Assembly: GCA_050298695.1 (NCBI GenBank)
Contig: JBNKUQ010000123.1
Span: 1-6,937 of the forward strand
Origin: CANLBN01 sp050298695
Lineage (GTDB): Bacteria; Pseudomonadota; Gammaproteobacteria; Pseudomonadales; Cellvibrionaceae
Direction of reading: 5' to 3'
Length of the DNA: 6,937 nucleotides
The translations under genes were made by a program, and so were the position numbers. Each line of letters begins with the position of its first letter. The first letter of the stretch is position 1. This document shows positions 1-5,313 of this stretch, piece after piece. Under the pieces are notes generated by a model. That model saw only the letters and a program-made list of their open reading frames with translations, was not told where the DNA came from and did not search any database.

Positions 1-437
1 TTGCCGCGGTGTTGTGTGTGTTTATTGGTAGCTATCCCCAATACTTGTACTCATTATTACCTTTTCCTATTGATTACTCACCTTATGATATGACTCACGT
101 TGTTACGCAACTGCAATTGTTATTTTTCTCTGCGTTGGCATTCGTATGGTTAAATTTAAAAGGTTTATATCCTCCAGAACTACGTTCAACCAACTTAGAT
201 GCAGAATGGTTTTATCGCAAACTATTCCCTCAATGTTGGCAGTGGTTTACCGCACGTAGCGCATTACAGAGCGCCGCATTAAAAACAATCGCTTCTGATT
301 TTATACGCCGTGGTTTGAAATTGACTCATAGTTACGCACATCCTGCGGCACCTCTTGCTCGAGGTTGGGGTATCAATAGTATGCTGTTAGCGATGTTGAC
401 GATGATGATCGTTATTTTGATTATCAATTATTTATAG
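1..437 (+). CDS. Na+/H+ antiporter subunit D-like protein, C-terminal part (5' truncated)
   Basis: This is the last 144 or so codons of a gene that begins before the window; the frame is open from base 3 and stops at TAG 435-437. The protein belongs to the proton-translocating antiporter subunits related to NADH dehydrogenase ND2/4/5, which act in the inner membrane in multi-subunit cation/proton antiporters (Mrp/Mnh type). Visible signs are the hydrophobic start, the stretch PFPIDYSPYDMTHVVTQLQ followed by a membrane helix, then YPPELRSTNLDAEWFYRKL, which is typical of the C-terminal region of gammaproteobacterial subunit D proteins, and a final helix rich in L, M and I ending the chain. A GTG at position 9 is only an internal codon. 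Several paralogous D-like subunits can occur in one operon, so which one this is cannot be told from the fragment. Confidence 0.75.
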   Translation, partial: AAVLCVFIGSYPQYLYSLLPFPIDYSPYDMTHVVTQLQLLFFSALAFVWLNLKGLYPPELRSTNLDAEWFYRKLFPQCWQWFTARSALQSAALKTIASDFIRRGLKLTHSYAHPAAPLARGWGINSMLLAMLTMMIVILIINYL

Positions 438-470
438 AAACCTTTGATTAAGCTCGAATGATTTCTGCGT

Positions 471-493
471 GAGTCTAAAATGTGTTTAGACTC
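471..493. terminator. Hairpin between convergent genes, possible terminator
   Basis: GAGTCTAAA (471-479) and TTTAGACTC (485-493) form a perfect 9-bp stem with the 5-base loop ATGTG. It lies 33 bases after the antiporter stop codon and before the end of the convergent permease gene. No T-run follows on either strand, so it is not a classical intrinsic terminator. A role in ending transcription or protecting the 3' end of the antiporter mRNA is inferred from its position. Confidence 0.4.
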
Positions 494-504
494 TTGAAAA
501 ATGC

Positions 505-562
505 TTCTTGCATTTCCAATGTACCTCCGTCCATGGAGAGCTTCCGTAGTCCTTAGCAAGAA
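505..562. repeat. Imperfect palindrome with 7-bp terminal inverted repeats
   Basis: TTCTTGC (505-511) and GCAAGAA (556-562) are perfect inverted repeats. Inside them CTCC (525-528) can pair with GGAG (535-538) around the palindrome TCCATGGA (530-537). The right arm abuts the permease stop codon (563-565). It could be the 3' hairpin of the permease mRNA or a small repeat element. No T-run follows and no second copy is present in the window. Confidence 0.3.
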
Positions 563-1945
563 TTAAAACCCAGGAATAACCCATCGCCACCACAAATAAT
601 CCAATGGGAATAACAGTACGATCGTTACTGTACTTAACACCAGACAAAGTTTTGCAGCATGCTTTAAAGAAACGCCTGCTAACTGCATGGCAACCACAAG
701 AGGTGCTGATTGAAAAGGAAATACGATGGTTGAAAAGCCAAGTACTTGCAACATAATAACCGACTCGATGGATAAGCCCGTTTGTTGGCTAATTTGTTCA
801 GCAAATGGTGTCATTACAGCTGGTACACCGGGTAAGGTGGTGAGTATGCCTGTGACGGTTGATGTGAGTGCTAACAGAATATAATTGCTAAATGCTTTTT
901 CTTCCGATAGCGGCAGCCATCGGATAAAACGATCCCCGACCTCTTTTCCTAAGCCACTTTCATTAACAACCGCCCCTAAAGCGAGAATGCCGACTACAAA
1001 AATTAACGGCGCGACTTTGAATTGTTCATCAAAACTTTTTTTATTGACTAACCCTATACCAGGTAGCAGCAAAAAGCACGCCGCGCTTAAGCCGATCCAT
1101 GCCGCCGAAATATGATGGAGCTGATCCGTTATCCAAAAGCCCAAGGTAATAAATAAAATAACAATAAGTTTTATTTGATCTTTTGAATAAGGAGTGGATA
1201 TACGATGAGCTTGAGTCTTATTCGGTTTATCCGGGTAAAACCACAAGATCAACGCAATAATAATAAAGGTTTTTAACAATCCCAAAATAGGAAAATGTAG
1301 AATTAGATACTCCGTATAAGAGGGCGTCCAGTTGTGAATGGTTTCGGCTGCACCAATGAGTACCATATTCGGGACATTAGCAGGGAGAACAGCGAACGTT
1401 GGCACATGGCAGCCGAAAGCAACGGCTAAGGCAATACCAATCTGTCCGTTGCTGTCTTTTGTAAAACCGCATTGTTCTGCCACAGCCATTGCAATTGGGA
1501 CCAATAAAACGGCCCGTCCTAGTGACGAAGGCATTAGAAAGCCTAATAAGGTGGAAATAATGACGGTAGTACTGATCACCTTCCAATAATGAGAGGTTAG
1601 CGACTCGCTAAATAAATCAGCGACTCTCTGTGCTAGTCCTGTGGTTTTCAGTGCAATACCAATGATTAATCCCGAAAAAATTAGCCAACAAGCCGTAGAG
1701 TAAAATCCAGAAAAAACAACATTCGCGGGAGCAAGTCCTAAAAGTACTGTGCTAGTCATAAACAGCAGGGCGGTTACATGTTCAGGAAAAGTACTGGTGG
1801 CAAATAAAATAATGGCGATCAGAACAAGCCCTGCGGTCACGGTTTGGCTAAGACTTAGAAAAGAGTGAGAAAAACTAAAAAGTAATAGCAATAGGGTTAG
1901 AGCGACACCCAATATAACGATCAAGGGTTTTGCCTTTATTTTCAT
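563..1945 (-). CDS. SLC13/DASS-type permease (divalent anion:Na+ symporter superfamily)
   Basis: A 460-residue, very hydrophobic protein whose length fits the SLC13/DASS family of inner-membrane carriers for dicarboxylates, citrate, sulfate or related anions. Family-like features are two similar halves, each with a re-entrant loop: MPSSLGRAVLLVPIA (residues 138-152) in the first half and TTLPGVPAVMTPFAEQ (369-384) in the second. The stretch LPANVPNMVLIGAAE (188-202) and the poorly hydrophobic linker near residues 238-257 also fit. The usual Ser-Asn-Thr (SNT) motifs, which help bind sodium and substrate in characterised members, are not seen; the first position reads SLG. Substrate and coupling ion therefore stay open. 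The ATG at 1945 is followed by a charged MKIKAK start and a membrane helix; its ribosome binding site is weak. It stands alone, divergent from the MAPEG gene and convergent with the antiporter gene. Confidence 0.85.
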   Translation of the reverse strand: MKIKAKPLIVILGVALTLLLLLFSFSHSFLSLSQTVTAGLVLIAIILFATSTFPEHVTALLFMTSTVLLGLAPANVVFSGFYSTACWLIFSGLIIGIALKTTGLAQRVADLFSESLTSHYWKVISTTVIISTLLGFLMPSSLGRAVLLVPIAMAVAEQCGFTKDSNGQIGIALAVAFGCHVPTFAVLPANVPNMVLIGAAETIHNWTPSYTEYLILHFPILGLLKTFIIIALILWFYPDKPNKTQAHRISTPYSKDQIKLIVILFITLGFWITDQLHHISAAWIGLSAACFLLLPGIGLVNKKSFDEQFKVAPLIFVVGILALGAVVNESGLGKEVGDRFIRWLPLSEEKAFSNYILLALTSTVTGILTTLPGVPAVMTPFAEQISQQTGLSIESVIMLQVLGFSTIVFPFQSAPLVVAMQLAGVSLKHAAKLCLVLSTVTIVLLFPLDYLWWRWVIPGF

Positions 1946-1973
1946 AAAGTTTTACCGAGTTACTTCATCAAAG

Positions 1974-2002
1974 TGGACCATGGAGTAAATAAAGAGAATA
2001 AT
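1974..2002 (+). promoter_or_regulatory. Candidate sigma-70 promoter for the MAPEG gene
   Basis: TGGACC (1974-1979, four of six matches to TTGACA) is followed after 17 bases by AATAAT (1997-2002, five of six matches to TATAAT). Transcription would start near 2009, about 26 bases before the MAPEG start codon. It lies in the 89-base divergent spacer, where the permease promoter should also be. This is a prediction by eye. Confidence 0.35.
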
Positions 2003-2034
2003 ACCCTCATTTTATTTTGTAGAGGGAATCTTTT

Positions 2035-2436
2035 ATGTTTTATCCTATGTTTGCAATGATTCTATTAACCACAATTGTTGGTTTAGTGGCATTTAGAGCC
2101 CGTTATAGTGCGGTAAAAAACAAACAAGTGTCGATTAAGTACTTTCAGGTAATGGAAGGCAATGATGTTCCACAAAGCATTAAGCAAAGTACTCGCTGTT
2201 TTAATAATATGTTTGAGATACCAATACTATTTTATGTGATAGCAAGCTTATCGATGGTTTTAGATCATGCTGGGGGGATATTGCTATCTTTAGCATGGTT
2301 ATTTGTTATTTTTCGTAGTATCCACGCATATATACTTCTCACATACAATAACGTGATTCATCGCATGTTATCTTATTGGGCAGCTTTCTTTTCTATGCTT
2401 GGAATGTGGGTTGTTCAGGCATTGCAGTATGCATAA
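2035..2436 (+). CDS. MAPEG family membrane protein
   Basis: A 133-residue protein of the MAPEG superfamily (membrane-associated proteins in eicosanoid and glutathione metabolism), whose known members are small four-helix inner-membrane proteins, some with glutathione transferase or peroxidase activity. Recognisable signs are the helix at residues 3-20, then the conserved block TRCFNNMFEIPILFYV (53-68), where Asn and Glu follow a basic residue, and RSIHAYILLTYNNVIHR (94-110) with the typical Arg, His and Asn pattern before the last helix. Length is normal for the family. The ATG at 2035 is supported by AGAGGGA (2021-2027) seven bases upstream. Substrate unknown; many bacterial members of this type have no tested activity. 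The next gene on the same strand begins 156 bases later with its own leader, so co-transcription is uncertain. Confidence 0.85.
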   Translation: MFYPMFAMILLTTIVGLVAFRARYSAVKNKQVSIKYFQVMEGNDVPQSIKQSTRCFNNMFEIPILFYVIASLSMVLDHAGGILLSLAWLFVIFRSIHAYILLTYNNVIHRMLSYWAAFFSMLGMWVVQALQYA

Positions 2437-2474
2437 ATAACACTGTATTAGGGAGCTTGTTGGTGATAATATGC

Positions 2475-2518
2475 GCCATCTATATGGATGTGGCCCTTGG
2501 TTTTATGCAACCAAAGGG
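2475..2518 (+). other. Two adjacent hairpins in the leader of the 138-residue membrane protein gene
   Basis: GCCATC (2475-2480) can pair with GATG-T-GGC (2488-2495) with one bulged base. Next to it and sharing its edge, CCCTTGGTT (2494-2502) can pair with AACCAAAGGG (2509-2518) with one bulged A around a six-base loop. They sit in the 156-base gap before the gene starting at 2593. They could be a structured 5' leader or the end of the MAPEG transcript; no T-run follows. No known riboswitch class was recognised. Confidence 0.3.
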
Positions 2519-2579
2519 GAGCTAAGGCTGATCTGGCACTGGTTAAAGGGATAAAAATAAATAAATTATCATTATGTAT

Positions 2580-2595
2580 AAAGGAGATTTTCATG
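2580..2595 (+). promoter_or_regulatory. Ribosome binding site that fixes the start at 2593
   Basis: AAAGGAGA (2580-2587) lies five bases before ATG 2593. An in-frame ATG at 2488 would add 35 residues, but that segment is polar with mixed charge, has no ribosome binding site and overlaps a hairpin. The start at 2593 gives a protein that opens directly with a membrane helix. Confidence 0.75.
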
Positions 2596-3009
2596 CTAAA
2601 TGGCATTCTTTTAATTGTTTTAGGTATTCTTGCTGTTCCTTCATTGCTTTTATCTAAACGACCTGATGCAAAAGAACTTTTAGACAAAATAACCCCTTAT
2701 CAAGGCTGGATAGGTGTGGTTTTTTGTATTTGGGGTGTTTGGGGTATTATCGGTTCTATTTTGGCTCTAGGGCTATTAACGACAGCACCGATCTGGTGGG
2801 TTACCTTAACAGCAACCAATGTTGTTACGGCTTTGTTAGGCTTTATTTTAGGTTATGGGCTTATTGCAAAATACGCGCTTTCTAAGAATGAAGAAGCTAA
2901 GAAAAAAGGGGAAGAGCTGTTGGCAAAACTAGCGCCCATACAAGGTAAATTAGGACTTGCAGCGATTGCCCTGGGTATATGGACTATTGTTGCAACTATT
3001 ATCTTCTGA
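2593..3009 (+). CDS. Small inner-membrane protein with an internal repeat, function unknown
   Basis: A 138-residue hydrophobic protein with about four membrane segments (roughly residues 2-20, 39-62, 67-92 and 118-138), separated by charged stretches. It carries an internal repeat: residues 28-53 (ELLDKITPYQG...) and 108-133 (ELLAKLAPIQG...) align without gaps with 11 identities in 26 positions, sharing ELL, K, P-x-QG, G and G-x-W. Each copy is an amphipathic charged lead-in followed by a membrane helix, so the protein looks like a duplicated two-helix unit. Proteins of this general look occur in gammaproteobacteria as hypothetical proteins; I know of no function. Highly charged stretches (SKRPDAKELLDK and SKNEEAKKKGEELLAK) probably face the cytoplasm. 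The gene ends 77 bases before the convergent methyltransferase gene. Confidence 0.75.
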   Translation: MLNGILLIVLGILAVPSLLLSKRPDAKELLDKITPYQGWIGVVFCIWGVWGIIGSILALGLLTTAPIWWVTLTATNVVTALLGFILGYGLIAKYALSKNEEAKKKGEELLAKLAPIQGKLGLAAIALGIWTIVATIIF

Positions 3010-3029
3010 TAACAGTCGTCTTGTTTTTT

Positions 3030-3053
3030 AGTAGCTCTTAGTTAAGAGCTACT
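3030..3053. terminator. Perfect hairpin between convergent genes, probable bidirectional terminator
   Basis: AGTAGCTCTTA (3030-3040) and TAAGAGCTACT (3043-3053) are perfect inverted repeats, giving up to 11 base pairs around GT, or nine to ten with a normal four-base loop. It lies 20 bases after the stop of the + strand membrane gene and 33 bases before the end of the - strand methyltransferase gene. On the + strand it is followed by a pyrimidine-rich but interrupted tract (TACCTCTTCC); on the - strand by an A-rich tract. A terminator role rests mainly on the position. Confidence 0.55.
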
Positions 3054-3086
3054 TACCTCTTCCTAATATTTAGTTTTTCAGTGATA

Positions 3087-3554
3087 TCATATCCAACGTC
3101 TTACTTTCCTTTTATAGTTTAAAAACATCTCACCAAATTTTTTTTCCAATGCTTTTTCCTCTGGTCGAATTTGAAAAGTTTGGATGTAAGCAATGTAAAC
3201 TGGCAGTATAAGCAGTGAAATAAACGAGCTAAGTAAAATCGCCCAAGCACACAACAAAAGTCCAAAACCAAGATACATTGGATTTCGGGTGATGCGGTAT
3301 ATGCCCGATGTAACGAGCGCAGAGCTGGTATCTGGGCGCACGGGATTGACTGTTGTCTTGGCAAGCCTGAATGAAACAGCTCCAGCAAAAGTAAGTCCCA
3401 CTCCTATAAGTACCAATATACTACTCAAAATGCCTCTGAGTGATAGACTGAGCATTATTGCTTTTGGATCTATCAGGCTAATTCCCCACATTATCATGCT
3501 TAAGATAAGCACTATTAAAAGAGGTGGGATTTTGGTTTCTAGTATTTTCATCAT
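3087..3554 (-). CDS. Isoprenylcysteine carboxyl methyltransferase (ICMT)-like membrane protein
   Basis: A 155-residue membrane protein of the ICMT/phospholipid methyltransferase (PEMT) superfamily. Members use S-adenosylmethionine to methylate lipids, prenylated cysteines or other small acceptors at the membrane; bacterial acceptors are mostly unknown. The diagnostic pieces are KTTVNPVRPD (66-75), TSGIYRITRNPMYLG (82-96), two further membrane helices to about residue 126, and the C-terminal RPEEKALEKKFGEMFLNYKRKVRRW (130-154), in which the paired Glu and final Arg residues help hold the cofactor in the family. Two N-terminal helices cover roughly residues 9-27 and 40-62. The start is ATG-ATG at 3549-3554, 15 bases after the stop of the secreted-protein gene, with only a weak AGAAG-type binding site, which points to one transcript. 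Length is typical for the short bacterial type. Confidence 0.85.
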   Translation of the reverse strand: MMKILETKIPPLLIVLILSMIMWGISLIDPKAIMLSLSLRGILSSILVLIGVGLTFAGAVSFRLAKTTVNPVRPDTSSALVTSGIYRITRNPMYLGFGLLLCAWAILLSSFISLLILPVYIAYIQTFQIRPEEKALEKKFGEMFLNYKRKVRRWI

Positions 3555-3569
3555 AGCCGCTTCTGTTGA

Positions 3570-4046
3570 TTATTTTTCAGTGATGGTTTGTCTGTATAGT
3601 TTAAAAATGCGGTTTAATTCTTTTGTGAAAGCACCCACATCGGTATGAATAAAATATACAATATTTTCATCGCTAAATGCTTGACGAATATTGCATGACT
3701 TAGAAATTAAGCTGTTTGATGGAGGTGGTTGATTAATGAATTTTACGCGTTTGAGCGCCTCTCCACTTGAAGGGTAAGTCTCTTTTGTAAGCGTAAATCT
3801 GTAATTGGCATTACCAAATTCTTTGCTATTAGTCTGAGACTTTATAGCTCGGTATTCTATTCCTGAGGGAGAAAATGCAAAAAGACAGGTGCTTTCATGA
3901 TATGTTTGACGGGAATTATCCTTATATCCCCAAGCAGATAAATCAATAGCGGATAGCGAAGATGCGGTAGATATATTGGGTGTTAGCACTATTAAAAAGG
4001 ATAAGAAAAACCTTATTAATTTTACAAGTTTTGTTTTATCGTTCAT
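3570..4046 (-). CDS. Small secreted protein, function unknown
   Basis: I do not recognise this 158-residue protein. The chosen ATG (4044-4046) opens with a clear export signal: basic MNDKTKLVKLIR, then a hydrophobic core FFLSFLIVL, then a plausible cleavage site after STA (residue 28). The mature part of about 130 residues is polar and has two cysteines, near residues 53 and 119 (in HESTC and KSC), which could form a disulfide bond in the periplasm. No lipobox is seen at the signal end, so it is probably soluble. The frame is open further upstream to 4169, but that would place the signal peptide 41 residues inside the protein and deepen the overlap with the acetyltransferase gene. With the chosen start the overlap is 11 bases, which suggests translational coupling. 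Confidence 0.7.
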   Translation of the reverse strand: MNDKTKLVKLIRFFLSFLIVLTPNISTASSLSAIDLSAWGYKDNSRQTYHESTCLFAFSPSGIEYRAIKSQTNSKEFGNANYRFTLTKETYPSSGEALKRVKFINQPPPSNSLISKSCNIRQAFSDENIVYFIHTDVGAFTKELNRIFKLYRQTITEK

Positions 4047-4347
4047 TGATTTTATTACTCGTTTTCCAAATGATAATGGGGTTACCTTGATATTTGGCAG
4101 TTGTCTCTTGAGTAAGAATAAAGCCAAGGCTTTTGTATAGATTGATTGCGATGGTGTTTGGTTTGGCAACGGTTAAAGTAGTCTCTCCATTTAGTTTTGA
4201 TAGTACATATGCAGCTAATTTTTTGCCAATACCTTGTCCTCGGAAATGAGGGTGAACAAATAACCATGAAATATAACTTACTTTATATCCAACAAACCCC
4301 ACCAACTCATTATCGTTAAAGTCAGATTTTTCATAGGGCCTAATCAT
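4036..4347 (-). CDS. GNAT family N-acetyltransferase, unusually short
   Basis: A 103-residue member of the GNAT superfamily, enzymes that move an acetyl group from acetyl-CoA to an amine. The acetyl-CoA binding half is intact: the strand YISWLFVHPHF (25-35), the pyrophosphate loop RGQGIGKK (36-43) followed by its helix, then KPNTIAINLYKSLGF (62-76), the standard late helix and strand. The first ten residues, MIRPYEKSDF, also look like a normal GNAT start, but they join almost directly to NDNELVGFVGY (11-21). Relatives usually have some 40-50 residues here (the first helices, which shape the substrate pocket), so the gene seems to carry an in-frame deletion. The ATG at 4347 has no ribosome binding site, only an A8 run, and lies 17 bases after the upstream stop, so translation may depend on coupling. 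It overlaps the next gene by 11 bases. Activity is doubtful. Confidence 0.8.
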   Translation of the reverse strand: MIRPYEKSDFNDNELVGFVGYKVSYISWLFVHPHFRGQGIGKKLAAYVLSKLNGETTLTVAKPNTIAINLYKSLGFILTQETTAKYQGNPIIIWKTSNKINER

Positions 4348-4364
4348 TTTCTATTTTTTTTGTG

Positions 4365-4748
4365 TTAAATCTCTCTGCTTTTGTGAGTTAATTTATGCGA
4401 ATTTTCTTCCCAGTTTTCTCCGTTAAATGGAGTGATATTTATTTTCTTCCATTTTGTATCTAGGCAGTTGACATTAATATCGATGCCGTCAGGGTTTGAT
4501 CGTGGAGTATAAAAAGGTTTGATGCCGCAAATTTTACAGAAGGTATGTTTGGCGATAGCACTATTAAACGTGTAAGTGCTTAAATTTTCTTTACCTTTAA
4601 TTAATTTAAATTTGCTTAATGGTAATATTAGGTGAAGAAATCCAGACTTTGTGCAAATGGAACAGTTGCAGTCATCGGCTTCAATGATTTCTGGTGCTTC
4701 AATTTCAAATTGAATGGCTTGACAGTGGCAGCTACCTTGGTATTTCAA
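4365..4748 (-). CDS. GFA / CENP-V family zinc-binding protein
   Basis: A 127-residue protein of the GFA family (named after glutathione-dependent formaldehyde-activating enzyme; also related to CENP-V). Most members have no proven substrate. The zinc ligands are all visible: GSCHC (Cys7, Cys9), CNCSIC (Cys27, Cys29, Cys32) and FCKICG (Cys71, Cys74), followed by the family pattern PFYTPRSNPDG (78-88) and NVNCLD (92-97). Length and order are normal. The start is a TTG (4746-4748) preceded by AAGGAGA six bases away; a TAA lies in frame just upstream, so no ATG start is possible there. The gene lies 32 bases after the orphan membrane gene and 17 bases before the acetyltransferase gene in the same transcript direction. 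Cysteine spacing makes the family call firm, but the reaction is unknown. Confidence 0.9.
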   Translation of the reverse strand: MKYQGSCHCQAIQFEIEAPEIIEADDCNCSICTKSGFLHLILPLSKFKLIKGKENLSTYTFNSAIAKHTFCKICGIKPFYTPRSNPDGIDINVNCLDTKWKKINITPFNGENWEENSHKLTHKSREI

Positions 4749-4761
4749 TGAAATCTCCTTG
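4746..4761 (-). promoter_or_regulatory. Strong ribosome binding site with TTG start codon
   Basis: Read on the minus strand, AAGGAGA is followed by TTTCA and then TTG-AAA-TAC. The spacing is right for initiation at TTG. An in-frame TAA a few codons upstream excludes a longer start, and the GFA family match begins at once after this codon. Confidence 0.75.
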
Positions 4762-4780
4762 CCTTAGATGGGCGCATAAA

Positions 4781-5074
4781 TTATTCATCTTTTTTCAAAA
4801 ATTTTTTGGTTATGGTTTGAATGATGACTATACCGTAAATTAATAATATGATGAGCGTTATAGGAATTGCGACAAAGCTAATAGAGATAAATGCAATAGT
4901 TAATGTCCAGTAGAGATCAATGTCTAAGATAGACTCCCAATAGAGGCATGTTTCCGATTTGTAGCTATCATATTCCGAGCACCCCAAATACTTATCGACA
5001 ACACCTATAAACAAAAGTAGTAAGCATGGACTTAGAAAAATGACATGAAAGTACCATTTTATTTTGCTTGTCAT
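4781..5074 (-). CDS. Small membrane protein, function unknown
   Basis: A 97-residue protein I do not recognise. It has a short basic start (MTSKIKWYFH), a membrane helix at about residues 9-27, a polar loop of some 28 residues, a second long hydrophobic stretch at about 55-88, and a basic tail (TKKFLKKDE). By the positive-inside rule both ends should face the cytoplasm and the loop the periplasm. The loop holds two cysteines (Cys32 and Cys43 in GCSEYDSYKSETC), spaced to allow a disulfide. It is the first gene of the minus-strand block, with the ATG at 5074 behind a weak AGAAGA element, and lies 32 bases before the GFA gene. Base composition is strongly AT-rich, like its neighbours. That it is a real gene is supported by the coherent topology and by the tight spacing to the next gene, not by any family match. 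Confidence 0.6.
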   Translation of the reverse strand: MTSKIKWYFHVIFLSPCLLLLFIGVVDKYLGCSEYDSYKSETCLYWESILDIDLYWTLTIAFISISFVAIPITLIILLIYGIVIIQTITKKFLKKDE

Positions 5075-5313
5075 TTTTTATCTTCTATCTGAAGGCGCTA
5101 ATTCATTGAGGTATACCAGCATTAATTTCACTTTCTATTTAAATGCCTAAGTATACGCTTGCTCGCTTTATAATGCCGCCCTTAAAATATAAAAATACCA
5201 TTGTTTTCAGGCGCTTATTGATAAGCCTCTTTAATATGACTTTTTCTACCTGTCAACTATTCGGTATTGCTTTCAATTCTTGCGGTTTTTCTCTAGACTA
5301 CGCCCTGTTATTG
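5075..5313. other. Divergent intergenic region between the accessory block and thiC
   Basis: This 239-base stretch should carry the promoters for both the minus-strand block and thiC. A 62-codon open frame starting at 5143 has no ribosome binding site and runs into the riboswitch, so it is not called. Two imperfect copies of an 11-mer, AGGCGCTAATT (5093-5103) and AGGCGCTTATT (5209-5219), and two GTATAC palindromes exactly 40 bases apart (5111-5116 and 5151-5156) are the only repeats seen. No function can be assigned to them. Confidence 0.5.
5169..5174 (+). promoter_or_regulatory. Perfect -10 box, candidate thiC promoter
   Basis: TATAAT at 5169-5174 matches the sigma-70 consensus fully, but no good -35 box lies 16-18 bases upstream. 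Use of this site would give a leader of over 300 bases. A weaker alternative, TAGACT (5294-5299), would start RNA just before the riboswitch, as is common for such leaders. Neither can be preferred with confidence. Confidence 0.25.

Noticed and set aside
885..1589. Open frames at 885-1115 and 1338-1589 (+) and at 1377-1586 (-)
   Set aside because: They lie inside the permease gene in other frames, show no family features and have no ribosome binding site.
529..1985. GtCCATGGAG (529-538) and GaCCATGGAG (1976-1985) on either side of the permease gene
   Set aside because: Ten bases with one mismatch and a common palindrome; no target-site or mobile-element features, so chance is likely.
2505..2560. 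Manganese (yybP-ykoY) riboswitch
   Set aside because: AAAGGGGAG resembles one conserved piece, but the second conserved arm and the overall architecture are missing.
2448..2687. Minus-strand open frame of 79 codons
   Set aside because: It covers the leader and start of the + strand membrane gene, which has a strong ribosome binding site and a coherent protein.
3119..3648. Open frames at 3119-3388 (-) and 3289-3648 (+)
   Set aside because: Shadows of the ICMT-like gene, whose family motifs are unmistakable.
4082..4267. Minus-strand open frame of 61 codons inside the acetyltransferase gene
   Set aside because: A different frame of the same bases; the GNAT frame carries the conserved motifs.
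5209..5228. Inverted repeat AGGCGCTTAT / ATAAGCCT followed by T-rich sequence, as a terminator
   Set aside because: The loop would be only two bases, the stem has a two-base bulge and no + strand gene ends just upstream.
3087..5313. Integron cassette array
   Set aside because: Small unrelated genes on one strand suggested cassettes, but the gaps are only 15-32 bases and no attC core sites (GTTRRRY / RYYYAAC pairs) were found between them.
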